This document shows positions 43,754-52,582 of a stretch of 64,000 nt of DNA, one piece after another. Both the position numbers and the translations under genes were made by a program. The notes beneath the pieces are model-generated. The model was not told where the DNA came from. It was given only the letters and a program-made list of their open reading frames with translations, and ran no database searches. This DNA is from Bradyrhizobium lupini (GTDB lineage Bacteria; Pseudomonadota; Alphaproteobacteria; Rhizobiales; Xanthobacteraceae). Position 1 is the first letter of the stretch; every line of letters starts with the position of its first letter. The stretch covers positions 5,227,001 through 5,291,000 of the forward strand of contig NZ_CP162553.1 of assembly GCF_040939785.1 (NCBI RefSeq). The letters are read 5' to 3'.

Positions 43754-45328
43754 ATGAAGTTGACGAAGACACTCTTTCTCGGCTCGGCTGCCGGCCTGAT
43801 GGCCGCCTCCGGGGCGTTCGCTGCCGATCTTCCCGTGAAGGCCAAGGCGGTCGAATACGTGAAGATCTGCTCGCTGTACGGCGCCGGTTTCTACTACATC
43901 CCCGGCACCGACACCTGCATCAAGCTGGGTGGTTACCTGCGTGCCGATGCGAACCTCAATACCAATTCGGACTTCAACCCGAACCAGAGCGGTGTTGCCG
44001 GTGCACGCAACCGCCTGATGAACTACTACACCTTCCGCGCTCGTGAAGACCTCAACATCGACACCCGCACCGCGACCGAATACGGCGTGGTCCGCACGTT
44101 CTTCGACGGCGTCTTTACCTGGACGACCGGCAACTATTCGGGCACCGGTTCGGCAACGGGTGGCACCCAGTACAGCGGTACGCTCGGTCTCAACGCTGCG
44201 GGCACAGGCCTCGTCGGTTCGGGTAGCGGCAACGTCAACGGCACCGACGGCAATACCTCGGCCGGTGCGCTCGGCGTATACTACGCCTTCATCCAGTTCG
44301 CCGGCTTCACGATGGGTAAGGCCGTGTCGCAGTTCGACGCGCCCTGGACCAACTATCCCGGCAACATCACCGACAACCTCGTCGGCGGCAGCGGCACCGT
44401 TACCGGCGTCACCCAGTTCACCTACACCGCCGACTTCGGCCAGGGCGTCACGGCATCGTTCTCCGCTGAAGATGCGACGGCCTACTATCAGGCCGGCAAC
44501 CTCAACATGACCGGCGCGACCGCAGGTGGCATCATCGGCGGCTCATACGGCACCAACGCCCTCGGCGGCTCGCGTTCGCCGAACCTCGTCGGTCAGGTGC
44601 GTGTCGATCAGGCCTGGGGTCTCTTCCAGGCGTCAGTGGCTGCGCATGACAACCATGTCGCCTATTACGGCGCGACCGAAGCCACCGGCCATCCCGACGA
44701 CAAGTGGGGTTGGGCGGTTCAGCTCGCTTTGTCGATCAAGAACATCCCGACCGGCGCGGGTGACACGATCAACATCCAGGGCGTCTACACCGACGGCGCG
44801 ACCCGCTACAACTTCCAGAACCTGTCGGGCAGCAGCTACTCGCTGTTCGGTAGCTCGGGTGTTGCCTACCAGAGCGTTGGCTTCGCCAATGCTCCTGACA
44901 CGGTGTACGTGACCGGTAGCTCGCAGGAAACCGTCAAGACGTGGGGCTTCCGTGGCGCTTACACCCACAACTGGGATCCCAACTGGAACTCCTCGCTGTA
45001 CGGTGCTTACGCTCAGGCCCAGTTCGGCACGCTGGCCAAGACCACCATCTGCGGCGCCGGCGGCGGCGCCGGTGTGTTCGGAGCCCTGGCAGGTGTGACG
45101 GGTTGCAACCCTGACTTCGCGATCGGCCAGCTAGGTGTCGTCACCCGGTGGACCCCGGTCAAGAACCTGACCTTCTCGGCGGACGTGTCCTGGACCCATC
45201 TCGACCAGAAGTATTCTGGTACGGTTGGCGCCTCCCCGAGCGTCGCGACCGCCAAGCCAACCGCGGCCTACGAGCTGAAGGATCAGGACTCGGTCGCCAT
45301 GATCCTCCGCGCTCAGCGCAACTGGTAA
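43754..45328 (+). CDS. Outer-membrane porin (Porin_2 family)
   Basis: 524 residues. Signal peptide MKLTKTLFLGSAAGLMAASGAFA is followed by AADLPVKAKAVEYVKICSLYGAGFYYIPGTD in the family's usual form, with two conserved cysteines (ICSLYG and DTCIKLGG). The rest is beta-strand rich with many Gly, Asn, Thr and Tyr residues and ends LRAQRNW, with the aromatic C-terminal residue needed for outer-membrane insertion. It forms a trimeric general diffusion channel. Strong promoter, ribosome binding site and terminator suggest high expression. A MarR gene is divergent upstream, and a candidate sRNA lies between. Confidence 0.93.
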   Translation: MKLTKTLFLGSAAGLMAASGAFAADLPVKAKAVEYVKICSLYGAGFYYIPGTDTCIKLGGYLRADANLNTNSDFNPNQSGVAGARNRLMNYYTFRAREDLNIDTRTATEYGVVRTFFDGVFTWTTGNYSGTGSATGGTQYSGTLGLNAAGTGLVGSGSGNVNGTDGNTSAGALGVYYAFIQFAGFTMGKAVSQFDAPWTNYPGNITDNLVGGSGTVTGVTQFTYTADFGQGVTASFSAEDATAYYQAGNLNMTGATAGGIIGGSYGTNALGGSRSPNLVGQVRVDQAWGLFQASVAAHDNHVAYYGATEATGHPDDKWGWAVQLALSIKNIPTGAGDTINIQGVYTDGATRYNFQNLSGSSYSLFGSSGVAYQSVGFANAPDTVYVTGSSQETVKTWGFRGAYTHNWDPNWNSSLYGAYAQAQFGTLAKTTICGAGGGAGVFGALAGVTGCNPDFAIGQLGVVTRWTPVKNLTFSADVSWTHLDQKYSGTVGASPSVATAKPTAAYELKDQDSVAMILRAQRNW

Positions 45329-45350
45329 AATCTATCGAAACACATGAACG

Positions 45351-45383
45351 AACACCCGGCGGGAAACCGCCGGGTGTTTTTTT
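45351..45383 (+). terminator. Intrinsic terminator of the porin gene
   Basis: Perfect 12 bp stem AACACCCGGCGG / CCGCCGGGTGTT closed by a GAAA tetraloop and followed by a run of T. It lies 22 bases after the porin stop. Confidence 0.95.
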
Positions 45384-45420
45384 GCGCAAGGCAGATGATA
45401 TAGGGCGGCGAAGCCCCGGT

Positions 45421-45504
45421 GCCCGGATGGAGCGGAAGCGTGATCCGGGGGCTGCTCGCGCTGCGTCCGGCACCTTCCCGGATCACGCTTCGCTTCATCC
45501 GGGC
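45421..45504. repeat. Palindromic intergenic repeat (gcccggatgg family), copy 2
   Basis: Long inverted repeat with GCCCGGATG, AAGCGTGATCCGGG at the left and CCCGGATCACGCTT, CATCCGGGC at the right, around a ~28 base loop. It is the same family as 28470-28548 and follows the porin terminator. Confidence 0.8.
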
Positions 45505-45531
45505 TACGGGACCGCGCCTGTGTCGCCCCCG

Positions 45532-46170
45532 TGTCAATCCGCTCTCACAAAAATATTCCGCTTTACCGAAATTCGGAAACTACGTATGTGTCGTGCATCC
45601 CGGCTCATCCTTGAGGGGCGATCTTGTGGTCGTCATGTTCGCGAGCCGGGCTTGCGGTGGACGCGGCAGCGTTCGGGTGCGAGAGGCCAAGGGCAGGGCG
45701 GATTGCTCTCCGTGAGCCCAAGGCTGCGTTCCGACGAGCGGCGCTGCTAGGCTTCGTCTCGTCTGTAAGTTTCCGGCTCCGTCGACAGGGCTGGAAAAAC
45801 TGCGGCGAAATGGCGAGCCGTGCGTACGGCAAAACCGTGTGGTCCTGGCCGTCGTTGCTACGGTCAAGCCCTGGCGAATGCGGCATCCGCGTCAACCGGC
45901 GCGGTGCCGGTGACTTTCGTTGGGACGAGGGAGGCCAAAAGGAACTCGGCTCCCGGGAGAGCACGGCATAAGCCGTCCAACCATCGCGCAGGGAAGGCCG
46001 AGTGATTGGCTACACCTGTATGCTGCTGTGCGGTTTCCTTGCGCTACATTTTCGCGCAGCGGACCGCGGGTGCCAGCCGGCACCCGGCCTTCCCTGCGCC
46101 CTCTTGGACAAGAGGGTGGAATGACCAGGCAAAGCTCGGGCGAAACGCCGCGAGGACGCGAAGGCGTGTC
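45532..46170. repeat. ~630 bp dispersed structured repeat, copy 2
   Basis: Second copy of the element at 4822-5450, same orientation. The 15 bp stem is conserved exactly (45986-46000 with 46085-46099), as is the adjoining GGGTGCC/GGCACCC hairpin. The block at about 45867-45925 differs wholly from copy 1. Copy 2 lies between the porin and a dienelactone hydrolase that has lost its 5' end. Confidence 0.85.
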
Positions 46171-46189
46171 TACGGCTACACACTCCCTG

Positions 46190-46230
46190 TCATCGCCCGG
46201 CTTGACCGGGCGATCCAGTATTCCGAGACA
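46190..46230. repeat. Short palindromic repeat (tcatcgcccgg family)
   Basis: Hairpin ATCGCCCGG-cttga-CCGGGCGAT followed by TCCAGTATTCCGAGAC. I recognise it as a dispersed Bradyrhizobium-type intergenic repeat. It ends exactly where the truncated hydrolase sequence begins. Confidence 0.7.
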
Positions 46231-46659
46231 GTGGCGTGGGCGGGATCGCAAGGCGGCCACACCGGTAAGCTCGGCATCATCGGCTTCTGCCGCGGCGGAC
46301 GCACCGTCTGGGAATATGCCGCTCACAGGGGCAGCCTCAAGGCCGGCGTCGCCTTCTACGGTCCGCCGGTCGATCCAGCCAATCGGCCGTGGCCGAAGAG
46401 CCCGATGCAGCTCGCGCCCGAGATGAAGGCACCGGTGCTCGGCCTCTATGGCGGCGCCGATACCTGCATTCCCGTCGCCCAGGTCGAGCAGCTCAAGACA
46501 GCCTTGGAGCAGAACAAGAAGACGGCCGAGTTCAAGATCTATCCGGAAGCGCCGCATGGCTTCCATGCCGACTACCGCGGCAGCTATCGCAAGGACGCAG
46601 CAGAAGATGCCTGGAAGCAGGCCCAGGCCTGGTTCAAGAAGTATGGCGTGTTGAGCTGA
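46231..46659 (+). pseudogene. Dienelactone hydrolase family protein, 5'-truncated
   Basis: About 143 residues of the C-terminal two thirds of a dienelactone hydrolase. It opens GGHTGKLGIIGFCRGGRTVWEYA, where Cys is the nucleophile in GFCRGG. The catalytic Asp (GLYGGADTCIP) and His (APHGFHADYR) follow, so all three catalytic residues remain. The N-terminal ~80-100 residues are missing and replaced by repeat DNA. No start codon with a ribosome binding site is evident at the junction, so it is called a pseudogene. In-frame upstream codons run into the repeat. Confidence 0.8.
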
Positions 46660-46666
46660 CGCTTGA

Positions 46667-47521
46667 TCATGATCCTCCTTCCCCCGCTTGCCACAACGCA
46701 TCCAGGGCGTGGCGGTAGGTCGGATAAGCAAGCGTGACGCCGAGCTCGCACTTCATTTTCGCGTTGGAGACGCGGGCGCTGCTCGCATAGAAGCTGCGGG
46801 CCATCGCCGACATCTCGGCGGTCTCGAACGGCTCTTCCGGCGGCGGTGCAACATTCATCAGCTTCGCCGCGTAAGCGATCACCTCCTGCGGCGGCGCCGG
46901 CTCGTCGTCGCAGACGTTCCACGTGCCGCCGCTCGGGTGATGAATCGCAGCCATGATCGCGCTCGCGATGTCGTCGACGTGGATGCGGTTGAACACCTGT
47001 CCCGGCTTGATGATGCGCCGCGCCGTTCGAGCGCGCAGCGTCACCAGCGCGTTACGGCCGGGGCCATAGATACCCGCAAGCCGCAGGATCGCGGCGTCGC
47101 CACCGGTCGTGTCGGTCCATGCCTGTTCCGCCGCGACCCGCATGCGCGTCCGGTCGAGGTCCGCCTTCGGCGGCGTGCTCTCGTCGACCCAGCCGCCGGC
47201 GTGATCACCATATACGCCGATCGTGGACAAATAGACGATCTTGCGGTCGCCGCCCGCCGCCAGCAGGCCGGAGAAGGCCGCGATTGCGGGATCGCCGGCA
47301 CTGCCGGGCGGGATCGAAACGAGAAGGACATCCGCGTCCCTCATGCGTTCGATCGTCTCGCGTGCCGGACTGCTGCCGGAGAAAGCATGCACCTCGACGC
47401 CGGCGAGAGCGCCCCGCTGCGCGGGATCGCGCACCGTGCCGGCGATATGCGAGAAGCGGCCACCGAACAGGCGGACGAAGTGCCGCGCACTGTAGCCGAG
47501 GCCAAGGATAAAGAGCAGCAT
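46667..47521 (-). CDS. SDR family NAD(P)-dependent epimerase-like protein (YeeZ-like)
   Basis: 284 residues. The Rossmann start is MLLFILGLGYSARHFVRLF (GLGYSA). Then come KIVYLSTIGVYGDHAGGWVDE, a YeeZ-like active region, and ILRLAGIYGPGRNAL and NRIHVDDIASAIMAAI, typical of extended SDRs. A late WNVCDDEP and a C-terminal MKCELGVTLAYPTYRHAL complete it. It resembles YeeZ-type epimerases of unknown substrate. It is convergent with the truncated hydrolase and divergent from the HAD gene. Confidence 0.85.
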   Translation of the reverse strand: MLLFILGLGYSARHFVRLFGGRFSHIAGTVRDPAQRGALAGVEVHAFSGSSPARETIERMRDADVLLVSIPPGSAGDPAIAAFSGLLAAGGDRKIVYLSTIGVYGDHAGGWVDESTPPKADLDRTRMRVAAEQAWTDTTGGDAAILRLAGIYGPGRNALVTLRARTARRIIKPGQVFNRIHVDDIASAIMAAIHHPSGGTWNVCDDEPAPPQEVIAYAAKLMNVAPPPEEPFETAEMSAMARSFYASSARVSNAKMKCELGVTLAYPTYRHALDALWQAGEGGS

Positions 47522-47665
47522 ACATCTTCCTTGCAGGTCGGAGTTCCCGTTCGCGCCGCAGCGCGCCTCCGCTCATAAGAGATTTTTGGGTCCGGCAAAA
47601 GATATTGCAATTTGTCTCGCCCGCCTGTGCAGGCGATGGTCGCTCACCGGAGGGACGCATCGATC

Positions 47666-48382
47666 ATGCAGGCAGAAGCGCCAGCCATCATGCTATCTGA
47701 CGCGGCTGAGCTAGTCCGCCGCGCCGCCGCGCTGATCTTCGACGTCGACGGCACCTTGGCTGAGACCGAAGAGCTGCATCGGCAGGCCTTCAACCATGCC
47801 TTCGCCCGCCACGGTCTCGATTGGCAATGGGATCGGGCCGTCTACAAGGACCTGCTGCGGGTCACGGGCGGCAAGGAACGCATTCGCGCCCACCATGAAA
47901 GGCTGAGGATCGCCGCGCCATTATCGGATGTGGACATCGCGGAACTCCACCGCATCAAGACCGCGCATTATGCCGAACTGGTCCAAACCGGCTGCTGCCC
48001 CTTACGGCCCGGGGTGACGGATCTCCTCGTCGCTGCCAAGGCGCGCCGCCAGCGGCTCGCGATCGCGACGACCACGTCGCACGCCAACATCGACGCGCTG
48101 CTGTCGCGCGCCCTGGGAAAGTGCTGGGCCGCGGATTTTGATGCGATTGTCGCCGGAGATGACGTGCGGCATAAAAAGCCTGCGCCGGATGTCTATGTCG
48201 AGACCCTGGCGCGGCTGAAGCTCAACGCGTCCGACTGCGTCGCGATCGAGGATTCCGCTAACGGCCTGACCGCAGCTTCGCGGGCGAACATTCCCGTGCT
48301 CATCACCAGAAGCATGTTCTTCCGGGACGACGATTTTAGCCAGGCGCGGGTCGTGCTGGATGATCTGTCGGGGCTCGGGTGA
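47666..48382 (+). CDS. HAD-IA family hydrolase, CbbY-like
   Basis: About 238 residues from MQAEAPAIM. HAD motif I is LIFDVDGTLAETEELH (about residues 21-35, nucleophile Asp), motif II IATTTSHANI, the Lys of motif III HKKPAPDVYVETLARL, and motif IV AIEDSANGLTAASRA. The cap resembles CbbY, which removes phosphate from xylulose-1,5-bisphosphate, a Rubisco inhibitor; here no cbb genes are near, so the substrate is uncertain. An in-frame start at 47612 would add 18 residues. Confidence 0.85.
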   Translation: MQAEAPAIMLSDAAELVRRAAALIFDVDGTLAETEELHRQAFNHAFARHGLDWQWDRAVYKDLLRVTGGKERIRAHHERLRIAAPLSDVDIAELHRIKTAHYAELVQTGCCPLRPGVTDLLVAAKARRQRLAIATTTSHANIDALLSRALGKCWAADFDAIVAGDDVRHKKPAPDVYVETLARLKLNASDCVAIEDSANGLTAASRANIPVLITRSMFFRDDDFSQARVVLDDLSGLG

Positions 48383-48451
48383 GGCGGCAAAACAAAAAAA
48401 CTGAAAAAACAACCCCATGCACAGTAGAATGTGCCTGCGGGCCGGGCGCCC

Positions 48452-48859
48452 TCAATGGACGCGGTGGCTCGCTCTATCGTCCTCAGCTTGCTCGACAATC
48501 TGCGCGATCGGGCTGGACTGGTGGTGCACCAGGCGCCAGTCGTCGCCGACGCGCCGAAAATGGTTGGCCGCAGCCAATGCCGTGCCGTCGACGATCTCGA
48601 TGCAGAGCACGCGCGCGCTGTCGCCATCGACGATGGCCTGCGGTTCCGCGCAAAGGATCTGCGGCCGCTCCGGACTCTGCAGGATGTCGCGCCAGCTTCC
48701 GATCACCGTGGCCCGGCCGATGATGGCCGGCCAGCCGGGATGAATGCAGGAAATGGCGTCATCGTCCGCCCACATCCGCTCCATTTCGTCGAAATCGCCG
48801 GTCGAAAAGGCGGCGTAGAACGCTGCGTTCGCGGCGATCACCTTGCTGTCCTTTGCCAT
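48452..48859 (-). CDS. SnoaL/NTF2-like nuclear transport factor 2 family protein
   Basis: 135 residues from MAKDSKVI, with the NTF2-like cone fold signature: VIAANAAFYAAFSTGDFDEMERMWADDDAISCIHPGWPAIIGRA read in pieces (AFSTGDFDEM; WADDDAISCIHPG) and HFRRVGDDWRLVHHQSS at the C-terminus. The family includes isomerases and binding proteins of varied function. It stands between the HAD gene (convergent) and uxuB (same strand, 99 bases apart). The role is not predicted. Confidence 0.85.
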   Translation of the reverse strand: MAKDSKVIAANAAFYAAFSTGDFDEMERMWADDDAISCIHPGWPAIIGRATVIGSWRDILQSPERPQILCAEPQAIVDGDSARVLCIEIVDGTALAAANHFRRVGDDWRLVHHQSSPIAQIVEQAEDDRASHRVH

Positions 48860-48958
48860 GCCTCTCGGGTGGGGCAATGACAGGCAAAAATCAAGCAAGA
48901 CTTCCGTCGACTTTCCGTCGATCTGGACCGCAATGCAGCATCGCTGCCCGTTTTGTGG

Positions 48959-50428
48959 TCACGCCGAGACCAGAATCTCCACCGCACGCCGCGCGCCATC
49001 CTTGTAGAGCCGGCCGAGCGCAGCGGTCACGGCTTCGCGCAGGCGCGGCTCGGCGCCCAAGGGCCCGAACACTTTTCCGACGCCGAGCAGCGCGGGTGCC
49101 AATCGTTCGGCGACGGGACCTGCCTCGCGCGCCAAGCCGGCGAACTCGGCTGCGAGCGGATCGCGCACGTCGATGGTGCGGCCCTTCTCGTCAAGGCCGC
49201 TGACGTAGCGCATCCAGCCGGCCACCGCGAGCGCATGCGTCGCGATCGGCAGGTTCCTGGCGAGACGATCCTGCATCGCGCCGAGCAGGCGCTGCGGCAG
49301 CTTTTGCGAGCCGTCCATCGCGATCTGCCAGGTGCGGTGATGCAGCGCCGGATTGGCGAAGCGCCTGAGCAGCGAGGCGCGATAGGCGGCCAGATCTGCG
49401 CCTGATGGCATCGTCAATGTCACCGCGGCCTCTTCCATCACCTGTGCGGCGAGGCGCGCGAAATGCGAATCCAGCATGGTGTCGGCGATGGTCTCGTAGC
49501 CTGCGAGATAGCCGAGATAGGCCAGCGCCGAATGGCTGGCGTTGAGCAGCCGCAGCTTCATCAGCTCGAACGGCTTGACGTCGTTCACCAGTTCGACGCC
49601 CGCGGCGGCAAGATCGGGCCGGCCGGCCGTAAAGCGATCCTCGACCACCCATTGCGTGAAGGGCTCGGTCATGACAGGCCATGCATCGCGCAAACCGAGC
49701 GCTGATGAAACCGCATCGCGGTCACCGTCCGTCGTCTCCGGCACGATCCGGTCGACCATGGTCGAGGGGAAGGCCGCCGCATCCGCGATCCACTTGCCGA
49801 GATCTTTCGAGCGCAGCGCGGCGAATTGCGTCACGATCCGCTGCACGGTGTGGCCGTTGGCGGCGAGGTTGTCGCAACTCAGCACGGTGAAGGGTGGGGC
49901 GCCCAGCGCCCGCCGGCGCGCCAGCGCGGCGACGATGAAGCCGGGAGCCGAGCGCGGCGCGTCGAAATTGTTGAGGTCGTGCACGACATCAGGATGCCGT
50001 TCGTCGAGATCGCCGGTCTGGGGCGTGTGGCAATAGCCTTTCTCGGTGACGGTGAGGGAGACGATGCGAATGGCGGGATCGGCCATTCGCTCGACCAATC
50101 GTGCCGGGCTTTCGCGCGCGACCATGCTGTCGAGCAGCGCACCGATGATGCGGTGTTCAGTGCCTTTGGCTGCACGGACGGCAACCGTATAGAGATGATC
50201 CTGCGGGGCGAGGGCGTCGCGTGTATCAGGGCTGCGCAAGCTCGCGCCGACGATGCCCCATGACGTGGCGCCGGCGCCAAGACAATCGTCGATGACGACG
50301 GCCTGGTGGGCACGATGAAACGCGCCAAGGCCGAGATGCACGATGCCGGGCGTGACCCGCGAACGGTCGTAGGCCGGGCGGCGGATGCCGGGTGGCAGCC
50401 GGTCGAGATTGGCGCGGCCAAGGCGCAT
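48959..50428 (-). CDS. uxuB: Mannitol dehydrogenase family protein, probable D-mannonate oxidoreductase (fructuronate reductase)
   Basis: 489 residues from MRLGRANLDR. Polyol long-chain dehydrogenase motifs are VTPGIVHLGLGAFHRAHQAV at the N-terminal NAD site, LSCDNLAANG, DRIVPETTD and KLRLLNASHSALAYLGYLAG with the conserved Lys, Asn and His of the active site. UxuB interconverts fructuronate and mannonate with NADH. Placement beside uxuA and a GntR gene supports this over mannitol dehydrogenase. It is divergent from the GntR gene, and a GntR-type operator (50493-50509) lies 64 bases upstream of the start. Confidence 0.88.
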   Translation of the reverse strand: MRLGRANLDRLPPGIRRPAYDRSRVTPGIVHLGLGAFHRAHQAVVIDDCLGAGATSWGIVGASLRSPDTRDALAPQDHLYTVAVRAAKGTEHRIIGALLDSMVARESPARLVERMADPAIRIVSLTVTEKGYCHTPQTGDLDERHPDVVHDLNNFDAPRSAPGFIVAALARRRALGAPPFTVLSCDNLAANGHTVQRIVTQFAALRSKDLGKWIADAAAFPSTMVDRIVPETTDGDRDAVSSALGLRDAWPVMTEPFTQWVVEDRFTAGRPDLAAAGVELVNDVKPFELMKLRLLNASHSALAYLGYLAGYETIADTMLDSHFARLAAQVMEEAAVTLTMPSGADLAAYRASLLRRFANPALHHRTWQIAMDGSQKLPQRLLGAMQDRLARNLPIATHALAVAGWMRYVSGLDEKGRTIDVRDPLAAEFAGLAREAGPVAERLAPALLGVGKVFGPLGAEPRLREAVTAALGRLYKDGARRAVEILVSA

Positions 50429-50492
50429 GTGGTCTTTCCCCTTGTTTGGCCGCTGCTTGACATGGCGCCCGTCCTCGGTCAATGCTGCGGTC

Positions 50493-50509
50493 AATTGGTA
50501 AGACCAATT
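50493..50509. promoter_or_regulatory. GntR/FadR-type operator palindrome
   Basis: AATTGGT-AAG-ACCAATT, a perfect 7 bp inverted repeat around three bases. It contains TGGTAAGACCA, which fits the known FadR-subfamily consensus TNGTNNNACNA. It is placed midway between uxuB (start 50428) and the GntR gene (start 50573), so binding could control both directions. Confidence 0.8.
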
Positions 50510-50572
50510 TTCCAAAATTGGCGGGCCGCGGGCAGCGAGAGCTGCCGGCATGACCCTTTCGGGAGGACCAGC

Positions 50573-51382
50573 GTGCCGCTGGAAGCTGTGGAGGCGAGAC
50601 GGCTTTATCGCCAAGTCGCCGATCAATTGCGAAGCCTGATCGACAGCGGTGAGTACGCGGTCGGCAGCCGCTTGCCGACCGAGCGCGAACTCGCCGAGCA
50701 GCTCAAGATATCCAGGCCGACAGTGCGCGAAGCCCTGATCGCGCTCGAAGTCGAGGGCCGCCTCCGCATCCGCGTCGGTTCCGGCATCTATGTGATCGAG
50801 CCGGCGGCGGTTGCGGCGACCGCGCCTGCTTCCGTCATCGAGGGCCCGTTCGAGCTGCTGCGCGCCCGCGAGTTCCTGGAAAGCGCCATCGCCGAGGAAG
50901 CCGCGCGCGTGGCGACGAAGGACGACGTTGCCCGCATCGATGCATCCCTTGTCGCGATGGAGAATGTAGAACACCCCGGCGAAGCCTCGATGGTCCACGA
51001 CCGCGCCTTCCACATCGCGATCGCCGGAAGCCTCGGCAATGCCGTTCTGGTGCGCGTGGTCGGCGAGTTGTTCGACCAGCGCCTCAATCCCTATTTCGCG
51101 CAGCTTGCGCATTATTTCGAGAGCCCGGGCACGTGGCGCACTGCACTCGACGAGCATCGCGCGGTGCGCGACGCGATCGCGGCGCATGATCCCGGGGCCG
51201 CGCGCGAAGCCATGCGCGATCATCTCGCGAGATCCCAGGAGCGCTTTGCGCAGAACTTCGGCGCCGAGAGCGCGGCAGGACTGTCCTCCGGGCGCGCGGC
51301 GCGATCGACGGCAAAACCGACAAAACCGGAACGTGCGCCGAAGAAGAAGCGAGCTGCGAGCAGCAGCGCGCGACCGAGATGA
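50573..51382 (+). CDS. GntR family transcriptional regulator (FCD subfamily), UxuR/ExuR-like
   Basis: 269 residues from a GTG with GGGAGG upstream. The N-terminal winged helix has YRQVADQLRSLIDSGEYAVGSRLPTERELAEQLKISRPTVREALIALEVEGRL in broken motifs (PTERELA; RPTVREAL). The FCD domain includes the metal-site Asp/His pattern in DRAFHIAIAGSLGN and LDEHRAVRDAIAAHDP. A 30-residue Lys/Ala/Pro-rich basic tail at the C-terminus is unusual. It is the first gene before the TRAP operon and lies beside uxuB; it likely senses fructuronate, mannonate or a related acid. Confidence 0.9.
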   Translation: MPLEAVEARRLYRQVADQLRSLIDSGEYAVGSRLPTERELAEQLKISRPTVREALIALEVEGRLRIRVGSGIYVIEPAAVAATAPASVIEGPFELLRAREFLESAIAEEAARVATKDDVARIDASLVAMENVEHPGEASMVHDRAFHIAIAGSLGNAVLVRVVGELFDQRLNPYFAQLAHYFESPGTWRTALDEHRAVRDAIAAHDPGAAREAMRDHLARSQERFAQNFGAESAAGLSSGRAARSTAKPTKPERAPKKKRAASSSARPR

Positions 51383-51468
51383 GATCGTGCGGCCCGCACC
51401 CGCGTTGGGGGCGGGCGGACATGAAGCAGATTTAAAAGAAGCAGACTTGAAAAATGGAGGAAAAGTCA

Positions 51469-52446
51469 GTGTTGAAAAAGATGACAATGGTGCTGGCGGT
51501 CTCGGCCGCGGCGATGATTGCTACGACTGGCGCCGGCATGGCGCAGGCCAAGCTCAAATGGGCCCATGTCTACGAGACCTCGGAGCCGTTCCACACTGCT
51601 TCAGTCTGGGCCGCGCAGGAGATCGGCAAACGCACCAACGGGCGCTATGCGATCGACGTCTATCCGGCGTCGCAGCTCGGCAAGGAGTCCGACATCAACC
51701 AGGGCCTCTCGCTCGGCTCGGTCGACATCATCATCTCCGGCTCGAGCTTTGCCGCCAAGAGCTTTCCGCCGATCGGCGTGACCTATTATCCCTACACCTT
51801 CCGCGATGCCGATCATCTGCTGGCCTACACCAAGAGCGACATCTTCAAGGAGCTCACCAAGGGTTATGAGGACAAGAGCGGCCACCACATCGTCGCGGTG
51901 ACCTATTACGGCGTGCGCCAGACCTCGTCGAACAAGCCGATCAAGACCTGTGCCGACCTCAAGGGCCTGAAGATGCGCGTGCCCGATGTGCCCGCCTATC
52001 TCGCTATGCCGCGCGCCTGCGGCGCCAACACCGCGCCGATCGCGTTCGCCGAGGTCTATCTGGCGCTCCAGAACGGTACCGTCGAAGCCCAGGAGAATCC
52101 GCTCACCACGATCGAGGCCAAGAAGTTCTACGAGGTGCAGAAGCACATCGTGCTGACCGGCCACATCGTCGACCATCTCAACACGGTGGTGGCCGGTGCG
52201 CTCTGGAAGAAGCTCAGCGACGAGGACAAGAAGATCTTCACCGACGTCGCGCAGGAGGCCGCCGCCAAGGCGACCGCGGAGATCAAGCAGAACGAGGCCA
52301 AGCTGGTCGCCTTCTTCAAGGAGAAGGGCCTGACCGTCACCGAGGTCGACAAGAGCGAGTTCCGCGACACCGTGCTGAAGAACGTCGCGTTCGAGACTTT
52401 CGGCTACCGCAAGGCCGACTGGGAACGCATTCAGGCGGTGAAGTAA
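51469..52446 (+). CDS. dctP: TRAP transporter substrate-binding protein (DctP family) of the uxu locus
   Basis: About 325 residues. GGAGG at 51456-51460 fits the GTG at 51469 better than the ATG at 51454 that it overlaps. Signal peptide ends near GAGMAQA. Receptor motifs: KLKWAHVYETSEPFH, GRYAIDVYPASQLGKESDI, GLKMRVPDVPAYLAM with the carboxylate-binding Arg, and NGTVEAQENPLTTI. Related receptors of this group bind hexuronates and aldonates such as glucuronate, gulonate or mannonate, which agrees with the neighbouring uxu genes. The substrate is inferred from context. Confidence 0.92.
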   Translation: MLKKMTMVLAVSAAAMIATTGAGMAQAKLKWAHVYETSEPFHTASVWAAQEIGKRTNGRYAIDVYPASQLGKESDINQGLSLGSVDIIISGSSFAAKSFPPIGVTYYPYTFRDADHLLAYTKSDIFKELTKGYEDKSGHHIVAVTYYGVRQTSSNKPIKTCADLKGLKMRVPDVPAYLAMPRACGANTAPIAFAEVYLALQNGTVEAQENPLTTIEAKKFYEVQKHIVLTGHIVDHLNTVVAGALWKKLSDEDKKIFTDVAQEAAAKATAEIKQNEAKLVAFFKEKGLTVTEVDKSEFRDTVLKNVAFETFGYRKADWERIQAVK

Positions 52447-52448
52447 CG

Positions 52449-52560
52449 ACGTAGTCGCCATCCCGGGGCGGTCCGCAGGACCGAACTACGGTGTGCAATT
52501 GCGCACCTGAAAATCTCGAGGTTCCGGGTCTGGTGCTGACGCACCATCCCGGAACGACGT
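52449..52560. repeat. Palindromic repeat in the dctP-dctQ gap
   Basis: Nested inverted repeats: GGTCCgcaGGACC near 52470, GGTGtgcaattgcgCACC near 52490, and a long GTTCCGGG...GGTGC / GCACC...CCCGGAAC hairpin at about 52520-52555. I recognise it as a frequent Bradyrhizobium intergenic palindrome (central CTCGAG region). Between dctP and dctQ it may stabilise receptor mRNA. Confidence 0.7.
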
Positions 52561-52582
52561 GATCAGTTTGAGGAGCACACCC

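Noticed and set aside
48959..51487. Single 842-residue minus-strand protein covering uxuB and the GntR region
   Set aside because: The upstream part is antisense to the GntR gene. The conserved polyol dehydrogenase sequence begins at the ATG at 50428.
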